From assembly GCF_014268585.2 (NCBI RefSeq), contig NZ_CP077092.1, positions 1,984,001 to 2,048,000 on the forward strand: 64,000 bases of DNA. The letters are read 5' to 3'. The notes under the pieces were generated by a model. The model ran no database searches. It was not told the DNA's origin and worked only from the letters and a program-made list of their open reading frames with translations. Numbering within the stretch: the first letter of the stretch is position 1; every line of letters begins with the position of its first letter. The translations under genes and the position numbers were made by a program. This document shows positions 1 through 8,813 of this stretch, piece after piece. The DNA comes from Pseudomonas iranensis (GTDB taxonomy: Bacteria > Pseudomonadota > Gammaproteobacteria > Pseudomonadales > Pseudomonadaceae).

Positions 1-1
1 G

Positions 2-238
2 GTGCTGGTGCTGCATGGCGCGTCCGATCCATTGGTGCCAAAAGAGCAACTGCCGGCGTTCGAAGAGGAAATGAACGCGGCTAAGGTCGACTGGCAACTG
101 CTCAGCTACGGCGGCGCGGTGCACTCGTTTACCGATCCGCATGCCAACGTACCGGGCAAGATGATGTACGACGAAAAGACCGCCAAGCGCGCGTTCAAGT
201 CGATGCATGATCTGCTGGATGAAGTGTTCAACGGTTAA
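2..238 (+). CDS. Dienelactone hydrolase family protein, C-terminal part (cut by window edge)
   Basis: Only the last 78 codons are present; the frame is open to the left edge. The fragment has the end of an alpha/beta hydrolase: a strand followed by HGASDPLVP, carrying the acid residue Asp9 of the fragment, and GGAVHSFTD, carrying the catalytic His41. The nucleophile lies outside the window. This layout is typical of dienelactone hydrolase-like esterases of about 240-290 residues. The physiological substrate cannot be inferred. It is followed directly by an inverted-repeat element. Confidence 0.8.
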   Translation: MLVLHGASDPLVPKEQLPAFEEEMNAAKVDWQLLSYGGAVHSFTDPHANVPGKMMYDEKTAKRAFKSMHDLLDEVFNG

Positions 239-255
239 AAGCGAAAAGCGAAAAA

Positions 256-433
256 CCCCTCACCCTAGCCCTCTCCCGGAGGGAGAGGGGACTGATTGGG
301 GGGGGCTCGGGAGTGGCGTCGACCTGAACGTGAATAGGCGAATCCATAATCGCCGAGATTTTTCAGGTCGATGTATAACGCAAGACGCCTCGGTCGGCTC
401 CCTCTCCCTCTGGGAGAGGGCTGGGGTGAGGGT
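256..433. repeat. Inverted-repeat element with nested hairpins (MITE-like)
   Basis: The outer ends, about 21 bp each (CCCTCACCCTAGCCCTCTCC at 257-276 and its near complement at 413-433), are inverted. Inside are a second inverted pair (TCGACCTGA at 319-327 and TCAGGTCGA at 363-371) and smaller palindromes, so the whole unit can fold into one long hairpin. It fills the gap between two convergent genes and ends 7 bp from the pirin stop codon. I recall similar CTCACCC-ended units as dispersed repeats in Pseudomonas genomes. No transposase is present. Confidence 0.7.
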
Positions 434-440
434 AAGCGGC

Positions 441-1307
441 CTAGCGCGGTAGTTCGATCCGCTCGATTTCCCCCGGCACCGTCGGCCAATCCTTGGCCGC
501 CCATTTGCGCCGTGCCTCATCAATCGCCGCCGGATCGCTGGCAACAAAATTCCAGTTGATCCGCCTCGGACCGTCCAGCGCCGCGCCGCCGAACACCACC
601 GCGTGCACATCGCTTTCGGCAAACAGGCTCATCTCTTCTCCGGCTGGCAACACCACCAGCGCATGCGGCTCGATCGCCTCGCCATTCAATTGCGCATCAC
701 CGCTCAACACATACACCGCGCGTTCTTCATGCTCGGTGGGAATCAGCAGGGTGGTCGCGGTCTGCATCTTCACTTCCGCATACAACGTAGGAGAAAGCAC
801 CGGCACCGGCGATTCCAGGCAAAAGCCTGACCCGGCAATCATGCGAATCTGCACGCCAAGGTTATCGCTGAGCGGCAACGTCGCTGCCGGGTGATGACTG
901 TAATGCCCCGGGCCCTGTTCCTGTGCCTTGGGCGAGGCCAGCCAGACTTGCAGGCCGTGCAGGGTGAAGGTCTCGGCGAGCAGTGGCGCTGGCGTACGCT
1001 CGACGTGGGCGATGGCGCTGCCGGCGGTCATCCAGCTGACATCGCCGGCACCGACCACTTGATCGGAGCCCAGACTGTCCTTGTGCTGCAATTGCCCTTC
1101 GAACAGATAGGTAAGTGTCGACAGGCCAATGTGCGGATGCTGTCGGATGTCCATACCTTTGCCCGTCGGATAAATCGTTTCGAGCATGTGGTCGAAAAAC
1201 ACGAAAGGCCCGACGTTGCGGCATTTGGCTGACGGCAGCGGGCGCAGAATCGGCTGGCCTTCGACGTCTTCGGCGCGCGGGCGGATGATCAGGAGTGGCG
1301 TGTCCAT
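441..1307 (-). CDS. Pirin family protein (cupin, quercetinase-like)
   Basis: A 288-residue bicupin protein. The N-terminal cupin carries the pirin metal-site residues His57 and His59 (RQHPHIGLSTLTY), His101 and Glu103 (AIAHVERTPA), the same spacing as in characterised pirins. Bacterial pirins bind a metal ion; some cleave quercetin oxidatively, others act as redox-sensing partners, so the role here is open. The C-terminal cupin lacks an obvious metal site, as is usual. It is transcribed alone and convergent with the upstream hydrolase. The OsmC gene lies 61 bp upstream on the same strand. Confidence 0.9.
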   Translation of the reverse strand: MDTPLLIIRPRAEDVEGQPILRPLPSAKCRNVGPFVFFDHMLETIYPTGKGMDIRQHPHIGLSTLTYLFEGQLQHKDSLGSDQVVGAGDVSWMTAGSAIAHVERTPAPLLAETFTLHGLQVWLASPKAQEQGPGHYSHHPAATLPLSDNLGVQIRMIAGSGFCLESPVPVLSPTLYAEVKMQTATTLLIPTEHEERAVYVLSGDAQLNGEAIEPHALVVLPAGEEMSLFAESDVHAVVFGGAALDGPRRINWNFVASDPAAIDEARRKWAAKDWPTVPGEIERIELPR

Positions 1308-1368
1308 GGTGCATTCCAGGCTGAGCGGGTGATGCCAGAAGCATAACCCGCCGCTGGCATCAGGAGGA

Positions 1369-1785
1369 TTATTGGCTGTCGAAGCCTTGTGGTGCGTGAG
1401 TTTCGATGCTGACTTCGCTGGTGGTCATCAATTTGTGAATCGGGCAGCGATCGGCCACACGCAGCAGTTCCTCGCGCTGGGCGTCAGTCAGCACGCCTTT
1501 GAGCGTCAGGGTGACATGCAGGGCGTATTTGCCTTTCTGTTCCTGGCTGTTGTCGCGCTTTACCTCGACTCCTACGCCGGTCAGCGGGATGTCTTTTTTC
1601 TTCGCATACATTTTCACAGTCAGCGCTTTGCAGGCGCCCAGCGCAGCGTCGAAGTAATCGTGTGGCTCTGGCGCGGTGCCTTCACCCCCGGCGGTTTTCG
1701 GTACATCGGCAAACAATTCGTGGTCGTCGATCTGGACGGTGTGACGAAAACCTTCGGCGGAGACGGTATTGACGGTAACAGTCAT
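1369..1785 (-). CDS. OsmC family peroxide-reducing protein
   Basis: A 138-residue protein. The start at 1785 (MTVTVNT) is preferred over the upstream extension to 1848, because the family begins close to this point and the extra 21 residues look like untranslated leader. The two conserved OsmC/Ohr cysteines are visible: Cys52 in GACKALTVK and Cys114 in ADRCPIHK. In this family they reduce organic hydroperoxides with thiol partners. The neighbouring pirin gene downstream has the same orientation, but the 61-bp gap leaves an operon uncertain. The size and both cysteines make the family call secure; the exact substrate is not. Confidence 0.88.
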   Translation of the reverse strand: MTVTVNTVSAEGFRHTVQIDDHELFADVPKTAGGEGTAPEPHDYFDAALGACKALTVKMYAKKKDIPLTGVGVEVKRDNSQEQKGKYALHVTLTLKGVLTDAQREELLRVADRCPIHKLMTTSEVSIETHAPQGFDSQ

Positions 1786-1938
1786 GGAAACCTCACAGGC
1801 GGCAGGAAAAATCGTTCGATCAAAGCAGACCTTGCAGTTATAAAGCATTCCCGGCAGTGGGCGTTCCGCTTTTCCGCAGGGATGAACCCTTGTCGTTCGG
1901 GCGCGGTCTAGGCTATGCCCATCTGCCGGAGATTACTT

Positions 1939-2961
1939 GTGTCCTTGTCTCGTCTGAGTCTTGCCTGTCTGCTGCTGTTCGCTGGCAGCGCCAGTGCCCG
2001 CGAATACACCTACAGCGATGCGCACCTGCATTACGTGGATTTTTTCCAGGAAAGCGCCGGCATGCAGAAACTGCTCACGGCCATGAAGGACAATTCCATC
2101 GAGCACGTGATGATTTCCGGGATTCCCGTGGCGAAGAAATGGCATGAAGACGAACCCAAGCGCCCGCGCTATTACGCCGGTGATGACGCCGATGCCTATT
2201 GGTACAGCGCCACCGATGTGATCATTGCCGACGCGGTGGAAAAACTTGCGCCGGAGCAGCGCCAGTACTTTCATCCGTTCCTGTCCGGCTTCAATCCCAA
2301 TGACAAGAATTCCGCCGCGCACATTCAGCGCATGCTCGACCTGTATCCGGGTTTGTGGCAGGGCATCGGCGAGGTGTTCACCCGGCACGATGACCTGACC
2401 GCGCTGACCTCCGGCGACACACCCCGGGCCAACAACGAGGCGATGACCAGGATCTATCACCTCGCCGCGGAAAACGACCTGCCGGTGATGCTGCATTCCA
2501 ACATCACCTCCAAGCGTGAGAAAAATCCGTTGTACCTGAAAGAAGTCGAAGAGCCGCTGCGCAATCATCCGCATACGCGATTCATCTGGGCGCATGCCGG
2601 CACCAGCGCCGAGATCCATCGGCATCAGACCCAGATGCCGTTTCTCCTGCCAACCCTGACGCGCATGCTGGAGGCTTATCCGAATCTGTTTATCGACCTG
2701 TCGTGGAGCATGCTCACGCCGTATCTGCTGGACGAGCAGGGCAAGCCCCGCGCCGAATGGCTGGCGCTGGTGGAAAAGTATCCCGAGCGCTTCATGCTCG
2801 GCTCTGACGTGGTAGGACGGTTCAACAAGCTCGGTCAGGAAATGCACAGCTACAAGCCATTTCTCGATGCGCTGCCGGAAGCGGTGGCGCGCAAAGTCGC
2901 GCGGGATAACTTCCTGGCAATCTTGCCGCGCAATACAGGTAAACCCGCTGCTCCGCGCTGA
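1939..2961 (+). CDS. Exported amidohydrolase-like metal-dependent hydrolase
   Basis: About 340 residues. I chose the GTG at 1939 because CCGGAG lies 7 bp upstream and the protein then begins with a clean signal peptide (cleavage after AGSASA); an ATG at 1915 would add eight residues. The mature part has amidohydrolase/TIM-barrel features: the HxH pair at residues 29 and 31 (SDAHLHY), a histidine after strand 4-5 (VMLHSN), WAHAG, and a late aspartate in LGSDVVGRF. These support a metal-dependent hydrolase acting in the periplasm. The substrate is unknown; related proteins are annotated only as amidohydrolases. Confidence 0.8.
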   Translation: MSLSRLSLACLLLFAGSASAREYTYSDAHLHYVDFFQESAGMQKLLTAMKDNSIEHVMISGIPVAKKWHEDEPKRPRYYAGDDADAYWYSATDVIIADAVEKLAPEQRQYFHPFLSGFNPNDKNSAAHIQRMLDLYPGLWQGIGEVFTRHDDLTALTSGDTPRANNEAMTRIYHLAAENDLPVMLHSNITSKREKNPLYLKEVEEPLRNHPHTRFIWAHAGTSAEIHRHQTQMPFLLPTLTRMLEAYPNLFIDLSWSMLTPYLLDEQGKPRAEWLALVEKYPERFMLGSDVVGRFNKLGQEMHSYKPFLDALPEAVARKVARDNFLAILPRNTGKPAAPR

Positions 2962-3100
2962 AACGTCAAAAGCCATGGGGTCGGACTAGCCGCTCGTCTG
3001 CCTATCGCTTTTTCGTCTTACGCAATTTCAGGGCAATGCCGATACCTTCTAAAGCAACCCGCTGCAGGCTGATGCAGCGCTTTTGGAAGGAGCCAGAGTG

Positions 3101-4726
3101 ATGAATATCCGTAGTCTCAATATTGCCCCGCGTGCCGGTCTCGGTTTTGGCCTGCTCGCCTTGATGGTGTTTGCCCTCGGCGCGTTCGCCTTGCTGCAAA
3201 TGTCGAACATGCGTGCGCAGTCCGATGTAGTCGACAACAACTGGCTGCCAAGCGTGATGGCGGTGGGTGAGATGAGTCAAGACATGCTGCGCCTGCGTGC
3301 CTTGACCATGCGCCTGTTGCTCAACCGTGATCCCAAGGCCCTGGAGCAGAATGTCGCCAAGCTCGACGAACTGCGCAGCGGTCTGAGTGAAGCGCAGCAG
3401 CGTTATGACGCGTTGATCGTTTTGCCGGAAGAGCGCGCGCTGTTCGATCGCTTCAAGGTTGCCGAGCACAAATACCTGGAACTGCAGGCGCAAGTCCTGC
3501 AGCTGTCAGCGCAGAATCGGGTGGCAGATGCTTCGGCGATTCTCAATGATCAGATGAGTCCACTGGCCGATGAGATTGCTGTGACTCTGCGCGATCTGGT
3601 CGAGATGAATAAACACAATGCCAACCTGGCCACCGAGGCTGCACGCTTGGTATTCAGTCAGTCGCGGGTGTGGGTCGGGGTTATGATCGCCATGGCTGCG
3701 CTGATTACCATTGGCCTGGCATTGCTGCTGACGCGCAGCATCGTCGTGCCATTGTCGCAATCACTCGGCGTGGCTGAAGTAGTGGCGGCGGGGGATTTGA
3801 CCGGCGACATTCACATCGTTGGCAAAGACGAGCCGGCGCGCCTGCTGCAAGCGCTGAAAAGCATGCAGCACAATCTGCGCGACACGATCCGCCGAATCTC
3901 CGAGTCGTCCACGCAATTGGCCTCGGCTGCCGAAGAACTCAGCAGCGTCACTGAAGACGCCACTCGCGGCTTGCATCAGCAAAGTCAGGAAATCGAACAG
4001 GCCGCCACTGCGGTCAACCAGATGACAGCAGCGGTGGAAGAGGTGGCGAACAACGCCGTGGCCACGTCTGAAGCTTCCCGCGAATCCGACCGCATCGCCC
4101 GCCAAGGGCGCGAGCAAGTGCAGCAGACAGTGACGTCGATCGAGTTTCTTGCCGGCGACGTCACCAACAACGCAGCGCAGGTCGAGGCGCTGGCGCAAAA
4201 GGTTCATGGCATCAGCAAAGTGCTGGACGTGATTCGCTCGATTGCCGAACAGACCAACCTGCTCGCCCTCAACGCCGCGATCGAAGCGGCGCGCGCCGGC
4301 GATGCCGGGCGTGGCTTTGCGGTGGTGGCTGATGAAGTGCGCGCGTTGGCTCATCGCACCCAGCAGTCGACCCAGGAAATCGAGCAGATGATCGGCGGGA
4401 TTCAGCAGGGCACCGATTCGGCGGTCAGTTCGATGCAGCAGAGCAACTCAAGGGCGCGCTCGACCCTCGAGCTGGCGAAGAGCGCAGGCTCGGCCCTGGA
4501 CGAAATTGCCTCGGCGTTTACCTTGATCAACGAGCGCAATCTGGTCATCGCCAGCGCCTCGGAAGAGCAGGCGGCGGTGGCGCGCGAGGTGGATCGCAAC
4601 TTGATGAATATTCGTGATCTGGCAATGCAGACATCGGCGGGGGCCAATCAGACCAGTGCGGCGAGTCAGGAGTTGTCGAAGTTGGCGGTGGATCTGAACG
4701 GGATGGTGGCGCGGTTTTCTGTCTGA
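3101..4726 (+). CDS. Methyl-accepting chemotaxis protein
   Basis: A 541-residue chemoreceptor. The ATG at 3101 follows GGAAGGAG at 3086-3093. Order: TM1 (about residues 11-31), a periplasmic helical-bundle sensor with many leucines and glutamines (about 35-188), TM2 (189-212), HAMP, then a long cytoplasmic signalling domain with the conserved hairpin tip [15 protein letters not shown] near residue 385. No CheR-binding pentapeptide is seen at the C-terminus. The sensor looks like the four-helix-bundle type, but its ligand cannot be read from sequence. It stands alone, between an amidohydrolase gene and a REP/terminator region. Confidence 0.93.
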   Translation: MNIRSLNIAPRAGLGFGLLALMVFALGAFALLQMSNMRAQSDVVDNNWLPSVMAVGEMSQDMLRLRALTMRLLLNRDPKALEQNVAKLDELRSGLSEAQQRYDALIVLPEERALFDRFKVAEHKYLELQAQVLQLSAQNRVADASAILNDQMSPLADEIAVTLRDLVEMNKHNANLATEAARLVFSQSRVWVGVMIAMAALITIGLALLLTRSIVVPLSQSLGVAEVVAAGDLTGDIHIVGKDEPARLLQALKSMQHNLRDTIRRISESSTQLASAAEELSSVTEDATRGLHQQSQEIEQAATAVNQMTAAVEEVANNAVATSEASRESDRIARQGREQVQQTVTSIEFLAGDVTNNAAQVEALAQKVHGISKVLDVIRSIAEQTNLLALNAAIEAARAGDAGRGFAVVADEVRALAHRTQQSTQEIEQMIGGIQQGTDSAVSSMQQSNSRARSTLELAKSAGSALDEIASAFTLINERNLVIASASEEQAAVAREVDRNLMNIRDLAMQTSAGANQTSAASQELSKLAVDLNGMVARFSV

Positions 4727-4753
4727 CCGCGCAATCCATTGCAATTAAAACCT

Positions 4754-4841
4754 GTGGGAGCGAGCCTGCTCGCGAAAGCGCAGTGTCAGCCAGTGAAAAG
4801 GTTGGCTGAGCAGACGCCTTCGCGAGCAGGCTCGCTCCCAC
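4754..4841. repeat. Paired REP element
   Basis: Two inverted copies of the local REP unit (GTGGGAGCGAGCCTGCTCGC and its complement) separated by about 40 bp that hold a second small inverted repeat (GTCAGCCA, TGGCTGA). The same unit recurs at about ten other intergenic sites in this window. Confidence 0.92.
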
Positions 4842-4879
4842 GGGGATTGTTGTGTTTGCGTAAACTGCGGGCAATAAAA

Positions 4880-4899
4880 AGCCCCGCATTCGCGGGGCT
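4880..4899. terminator. Bidirectional intrinsic terminator
   Basis: The stem AGCCCCGC / GCGGGGCT has a short loop, with an A-run before it and TTTGTTCTT after it. It sits between the convergent chemoreceptor gene and the DUF3108 gene and could serve both. Confidence 0.8.
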
Positions 4900-4917
4900 C
4901 TTTGTTCTTGCGACGGA

Positions 4918-5631
4918 TCAGCTGCCTTTGACAGTCTTGCCGTTGACCGTACCGTCCTGGAGCATGATGTTGTACTCCTTGCCGTCAGTCTCGACCTGTT
5001 GCAGGCGCACCAGCAGGTAATCCCAGTCCTTGGCGAACCACAGCACGGTGATGCGCTTGCTTTGTGTCGGATCGCGCACGCGTTCGACCTTGATCGCGTC
5101 GATCTGGCCGGCCTTGGTGTCGACCTTTTCCGAACCCAGCACGCGGAAGTCGTAGGTATCGACTTCGCCATCATCAACCACCTGATAGCTCATGCTTTTC
5201 TTGCCGGCGGCAACGTCGTGCTGCAGCGCCAGTTGGTAGGTCGACTTGTCGACCATGCCGCGGTTCAGCGGGATTTTCACCGCGTCGCCACGGTCGGTCC
5301 CGGTCACCAGTTTATTGGCCCAGTCGAAGTCCAGATCAGCTTTTTTCGCTTTGCCCAGACCGCCACGTTCAAAGTGGTAGGACTGCGGCAGCAGGGTGTC
5401 CTTGTCCAGCTTCAGTGTGCTTTCTTCAGTCAGGCTGGCTATCATCATCGAGGCCTTGAAGCTGAGTTTCCAGACGCCGTTGGCTTCCTTGGTCAGGCTG
5501 CGTTCGGCGGTGCCGCTCATGGGCAGCTGCTTCCAGTCGGCGGTGTAACTGGCGGAGAACGGTTGAAGGTCCGCTGCCTGCGCGAAGGGCAGGGCGAGCA
5601 GAGCGCAAGCGAAGAGCAGGGCGCGACGCAT
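4918..5631 (-). CDS. DUF3108 domain-containing exported protein
   Basis: 237 residues with a signal peptide (cleavage after PFAQA), so the mature protein is periplasmic. The body is a beta-rich domain of the DUF3108 type, a family widely found next to purN in pseudomonads. Its biochemical role is not known to me. It lies 8 bp downstream of purN on the same strand and is probably the last gene of a purM-purN-DUF3108 operon, ending at the terminator at 4880-4899. The location beside purine genes may be conserved co-transcription rather than a purine function. Confidence 0.82.
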   Translation of the reverse strand: MRRALLFACALLALPFAQAADLQPFSASYTADWKQLPMSGTAERSLTKEANGVWKLSFKASMMIASLTEESTLKLDKDTLLPQSYHFERGGLGKAKKADLDFDWANKLVTGTDRGDAVKIPLNRGMVDKSTYQLALQHDVAAGKKSMSYQVVDDGEVDTYDFRVLGSEKVDTKAGQIDAIKVERVRDPTQSKRITVLWFAKDWDYLLVRLQQVETDGKEYNIMLQDGTVNGKTVKGS

Positions 5632-5639
5632 AATATCTC

Positions 5640-6290
5640 CTAGTGTCGAATCAAGTGGCCGCTGGCGGCGAGTAACTGGCCGTCAAGTAAAGCACCCTGG
5701 TCGCCGAGTGTCAGCCTGCCTTCGGCAAACCAGCGTACTGCCATCGGGTAGATCAGGTGTTCCTGAGCGTGGACTCGTTGCGCCAGACTCTGCGGCGTGT
5801 CGTGCAACTCTACCGGTAATACTGCTTGTACGACCAGTGGTCCGCCATCGAGTTCCTCGGTGACGAAGTGCACGGAGCAGCCATGTTCCGTGTCGCCGGC
5901 CTCCAGCGCGCGCTGGTGAGTGTGTAACCCTTTGTATTTGGGCAGCAGCGACGGGTGGATGTTGAGCAGGCGACCCTGGTAGTGGCGCACGAAATCAGCG
6001 CTGAGAATGCGCATGAAGCCGGCCAGTACCACGAGTTTGGGGTTGAATTGGTCGATCAGTTCGATCAGTGCGGCATCGAAGGCCTCGCGGCCCTCGAATG
6101 CTTTGTGATCCAGCGAGCGGGTGGCGATACCCGCGTCGCGGGCGCGTTGCAGGCCGTAGGCGTCGGCGCGGTTGGAAATCACCGCAGCGATGCGGACCGG
6201 GCTGTCGCCGGTCCGCGTGCTGTCGATCAGAGCCTGCAAGTTACTGCCGGTGCCGGACAACAGCACCACGACATCACAGGGCTTTGGCAT
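5640..6290 (-). CDS. purN: Phosphoribosylglycinamide formyltransferase
   Basis: 216 residues from ATG 6290; the longer open frame upstream lies inside purM. It transfers a formyl group from 10-formyl-THF to GAR, step 3 of purine synthesis, in the cytoplasm. Visible landmarks are the N-terminal phosphate loop LLSGTGSNLQAL, the catalytic stretch NIHPSLLPKYKGLHTHQRAL (with the Asn-His pair), and CSVHFVTEELDGGPLV with the active-site Asp. Its start overlaps the purM stop by one base (TGATG), which points to translational coupling. Confidence 0.97.
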   Translation of the reverse strand: MPKPCDVVVLLSGTGSNLQALIDSTRTGDSPVRIAAVISNRADAYGLQRARDAGIATRSLDHKAFEGREAFDAALIELIDQFNPKLVVLAGFMRILSADFVRHYQGRLLNIHPSLLPKYKGLHTHQRALEAGDTEHGCSVHFVTEELDGGPLVVQAVLPVELHDTPQSLAQRVHAQEHLIYPMAVRWFAEGRLTLGDQGALLDGQLLAASGHLIRH

Positions 6291-7348
6291 CAGTGAGCCT
6301 TGAGGTTCTTCAGCTCGACCTGCGCAGCGCCTTCGGCGGCCACGGCGATCTGACCGATGACCCAAGGCTGCTCGCCAGCGTCACGCAGAGTGTTCAGGGC
6401 CACTTCGACGTGCTCCTGAGCCACGCAGATGACCATGCCGACGCCGCAGTTCAACACGCGGTGCATCTCGGTTTCATCAACGTTGCCTTTCTCTTGCAGC
6501 CAGTCGAACACGGCCGGGCGAGTCCAGCTGGCCACATCAACTACAGCCTGAGCGCCTTTTGGCAGTACGCGCGGGATGTTGTCGAGCAGGCCGCCACCGG
6601 TGATGTGCGCCATGGCCTTGACCGCGCCAGTGTCCTTGATCAGCTTGAGCAGTGGCTTGACGTAGATGCGGGTCGGGGCCATCAGCAGGTCGGTCAGCGG
6701 TTTGCCGTCGAGCTGGGTGTTTTCGATGTCGGCGCCGGACACTTCGATGATCTTGCGGATCAGCGAGTAGCCGTTGGAGTGCGGGCCGGACGATGGCAGG
6801 GCGATCAGGGCGTCACCGGTGGCGACTTTCGAGCCGTCGATGATTTCCGCTTTTTCCACGACGCCGACGCAGAAGCCGGCCAGGTCGTAGTCTTCGCCTT
6901 CGTACATGCCTGGCATTTCAGCGGTTTCGCCGCCAACCAGCGAGCAACCCGACAGTTCGCAGCCAGCGCCGATGCCGGTAACCACTTGGGCAGCGGTGTC
7001 GACATTCAGTTTGCCGGTGGCGTAGTAGTCGAGGAAGAACAGCGGCTCGGCGCCGCATACCACCAGATCGTTGACGCACATGGCGACCAGGTCGATGCCG
7101 ATGCTGTCGTGCTTGTTCAGGTTCAGCGCCAGACGCAGCTTGGTGCCGACGCCGTCGGTGCCGGACACCAGCACCGGCTGCTTGTAACCGGCCGGGATTT
7201 CGCAGAGGGCGCCGAAACCGCCCAGGCCGCCCATGACTTCCGGGCGCGCAGTGCGCTTGGCGACGCTCTTGATGCGTTCGACCAATGCTTCACCGGCGTC
7301 GATGTCTACACCGGCGTCCTTGTAGCTCAGGGAGGGTTGCTTGCTCAT
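6290..7348 (-). CDS. purM: Phosphoribosylformylglycinamidine cyclo-ligase (AIR synthetase)
   Basis: 352 residues from ATG 7348 ([19 protein letters not shown]), the usual length for pseudomonads; a longer frame to 7405 adds nothing typical. PurM closes FGAM to AIR with ATP, step 5 of purine synthesis. The sequence shows the PurM/ThiL-type fold: the N-terminal [33 protein letters not shown], and a glycine-rich [11 protein letters not shown], then [15 protein letters not shown] in the C-terminal half. It is first in the operon with purN and faces the DUF2066 gene across a 372-bp divergent region. Confidence 0.97.
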   Translation of the reverse strand: MSKQPSLSYKDAGVDIDAGEALVERIKSVAKRTARPEVMGGLGGFGALCEIPAGYKQPVLVSGTDGVGTKLRLALNLNKHDSIGIDLVAMCVNDLVVCGAEPLFFLDYYATGKLNVDTAAQVVTGIGAGCELSGCSLVGGETAEMPGMYEGEDYDLAGFCVGVVEKAEIIDGSKVATGDALIALPSSGPHSNGYSLIRKIIEVSGADIENTQLDGKPLTDLLMAPTRIYVKPLLKLIKDTGAVKAMAHITGGGLLDNIPRVLPKGAQAVVDVASWTRPAVFDWLQEKGNVDETEMHRVLNCGVGMVICVAQEHVEVALNTLRDAGEQPWVIGQIAVAAEGAAQVELKNLKAH

Positions 7349-7720
7349 GATCCAGGCCTTTAGGGGAGGGGATTCAGGGGTTACGACCGAGTTCAGCGGG
7401 AACATCGAACTCGATGGGCGATCGCCTCACGCGAGTTTCGAGGGGCCCGGCTGTTGCCGGTCTGCGAAGGCGCGCGATTTTATCAGGCTTGAGGGGCAGC
7501 GGCCATCCTCGCACCGACGGGCAGGGCCATATCGGCGGAAATTTTTTGCAATCGCAGGGTATGACTGCCTGTATAAGGTATGGCGATTAACCGTCTATCG
7601 TTAGGACTGTGCAAAAACTTACCGCCACCGTGTGAATGTTTTGCCAGGGGAGGGGGTCACAGCCTTGCTCAAATGGTTCACGCGGCGTGTTCCAGCCGCT
7701 CCTGTCGACGGGAATTTTCC
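7349..7720. other. Divergent intergenic region between purM and the DUF2066 gene
   Basis: 372 bp with no convincing gene; the overlapping open frames are short and lack family resemblance. It must hold the purM promoter (minus strand) and the promoter for the rightward DUF2066 gene. A small GC-rich hairpin (CCCGGC...GCCGGT) lies near 7447. I cannot place promoter boxes with confidence. Confidence 0.5.
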
Positions 7721-8779
7721 ATGCGTTTTTGTAAATTGTTATTTGTAGGCTGCCTGACGCTGGTCAGCCTGGCGAGCCATGCCGAAAACCTCAAAGGTCT
7801 GTATCAGGTGCGTCAGCCAGTCAACGGCCAGGCGCCGCAAGAGCGTGATCGCGCCACGCAGGCGGCGCTCGATACCTTGGTGCTGCGCCTGACCGGCGAC
7901 CCGAAAGCCGCGCAGAACCCGGGGCTGGCACCGATTCGCAAGGATCCGCAGCAAATCATCAGCCAGTTCGGTTTCGATGCCGGGCCACCGGAAGTGCTGA
8001 AAGTCGACTTCGATCCGGCAACCACCGAGCAGGCCTTGCGCCGGGCCGGGTTGCCGGTGTGGGGCGCCAGTCGACCGTCGATCCTCGGCTGGTGGCTGAA
8101 CGATTCGACTGAAGGTGCGAGCCTGGTCGGTGATGGTCAGGCCGCAGCCGCAACGTTGCGCACGGCCGCGCAACATCGCGGTTTGCCACTGCGCTTGCCG
8201 CTGGCTGATCTCAGCGAGCAATTGGTTGCCACCGCACCCGCGCTGGAAAGCGCTGATCCGGCGCCCCTGCGCAGTGCTTCGGAACGCTACAACGCTGACG
8301 CCTTGCTGGCGGTGCACGCGCGCGAAGAGGGCGGGCAGTGGCAGGCGAAATGGCGCTTGTGGCTCGGTGATCAGAAAGAGGCCGGCAGCGTGCAGGGCGC
8401 CGATCAGGCCGCCGTTGCCGATGCGGTGATGCTGGCGGTGGCCGAGCGTCTGGCGCCGCGATTTGTCGCCAAGCCCGGCGCGTCGGGTCAGCAGACTCTG
8501 GAAGTGCAGGGCATGAATCTGGAGCACTATGCAGCGCTGCTGCGGTTACTCGAACCGTTCGGCGTGCGTCTGCAAAGCGTGCAGGGTGATCGCATCGTCT
8601 ACCGGGTCAATGGCAGCGTCGATCAATTGCGCGCGCAATTGTCGCTGGCGAAGTTGCAGGAGCTGCCGGCCGAAGCGCCGGCTCCGGTGGCGCCTGCCCA
8701 GTCTGCGGCTGACGGTGCGCCTGCGGTGGCAGCGCCAACCCCGGCAGCGGCTGCGCCGTCGTTGCGGTTTCGCTGGTAA
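7721..8779 (+). CDS. DUF2066 domain-containing exported protein
   Basis: 352 residues from ATG 7721, which gives a clean signal peptide (LVSLASHA followed by ENLKGLYQV). The mature protein matches the DUF2066 pattern: an N-terminal part with VRQPVNGQ and ALDTLVLRLTGDP, then an alanine/proline-rich C-terminal tail (about residues 310-345) typical of flexible periplasmic regions. The function is unknown to me. The AI-2E family permease gene begins 34 bp downstream, so the two are probably co-transcribed; that pairing is common in pseudomonads. Confidence 0.85.
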   Translation: MRFCKLLFVGCLTLVSLASHAENLKGLYQVRQPVNGQAPQERDRATQAALDTLVLRLTGDPKAAQNPGLAPIRKDPQQIISQFGFDAGPPEVLKVDFDPATTEQALRRAGLPVWGASRPSILGWWLNDSTEGASLVGDGQAAAATLRTAAQHRGLPLRLPLADLSEQLVATAPALESADPAPLRSASERYNADALLAVHAREEGGQWQAKWRLWLGDQKEAGSVQGADQAAVADAVMLAVAERLAPRFVAKPGASGQQTLEVQGMNLEHYAALLRLLEPFGVRLQSVQGDRIVYRVNGSVDQLRAQLSLAKLQELPAEAPAPVAPAQSAADGAPAVAAPTPAAAAPSLRFRW

Positions 8780-8813
8780 GTCTTTCCTTATATAGAAGCA
8801 TCAGGAGTGGTAA

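Noticed and set aside
1933..2976. 347-residue open frame on the minus strand
   Set aside because: Shadow of the exported amidohydrolase; no coherent domain.
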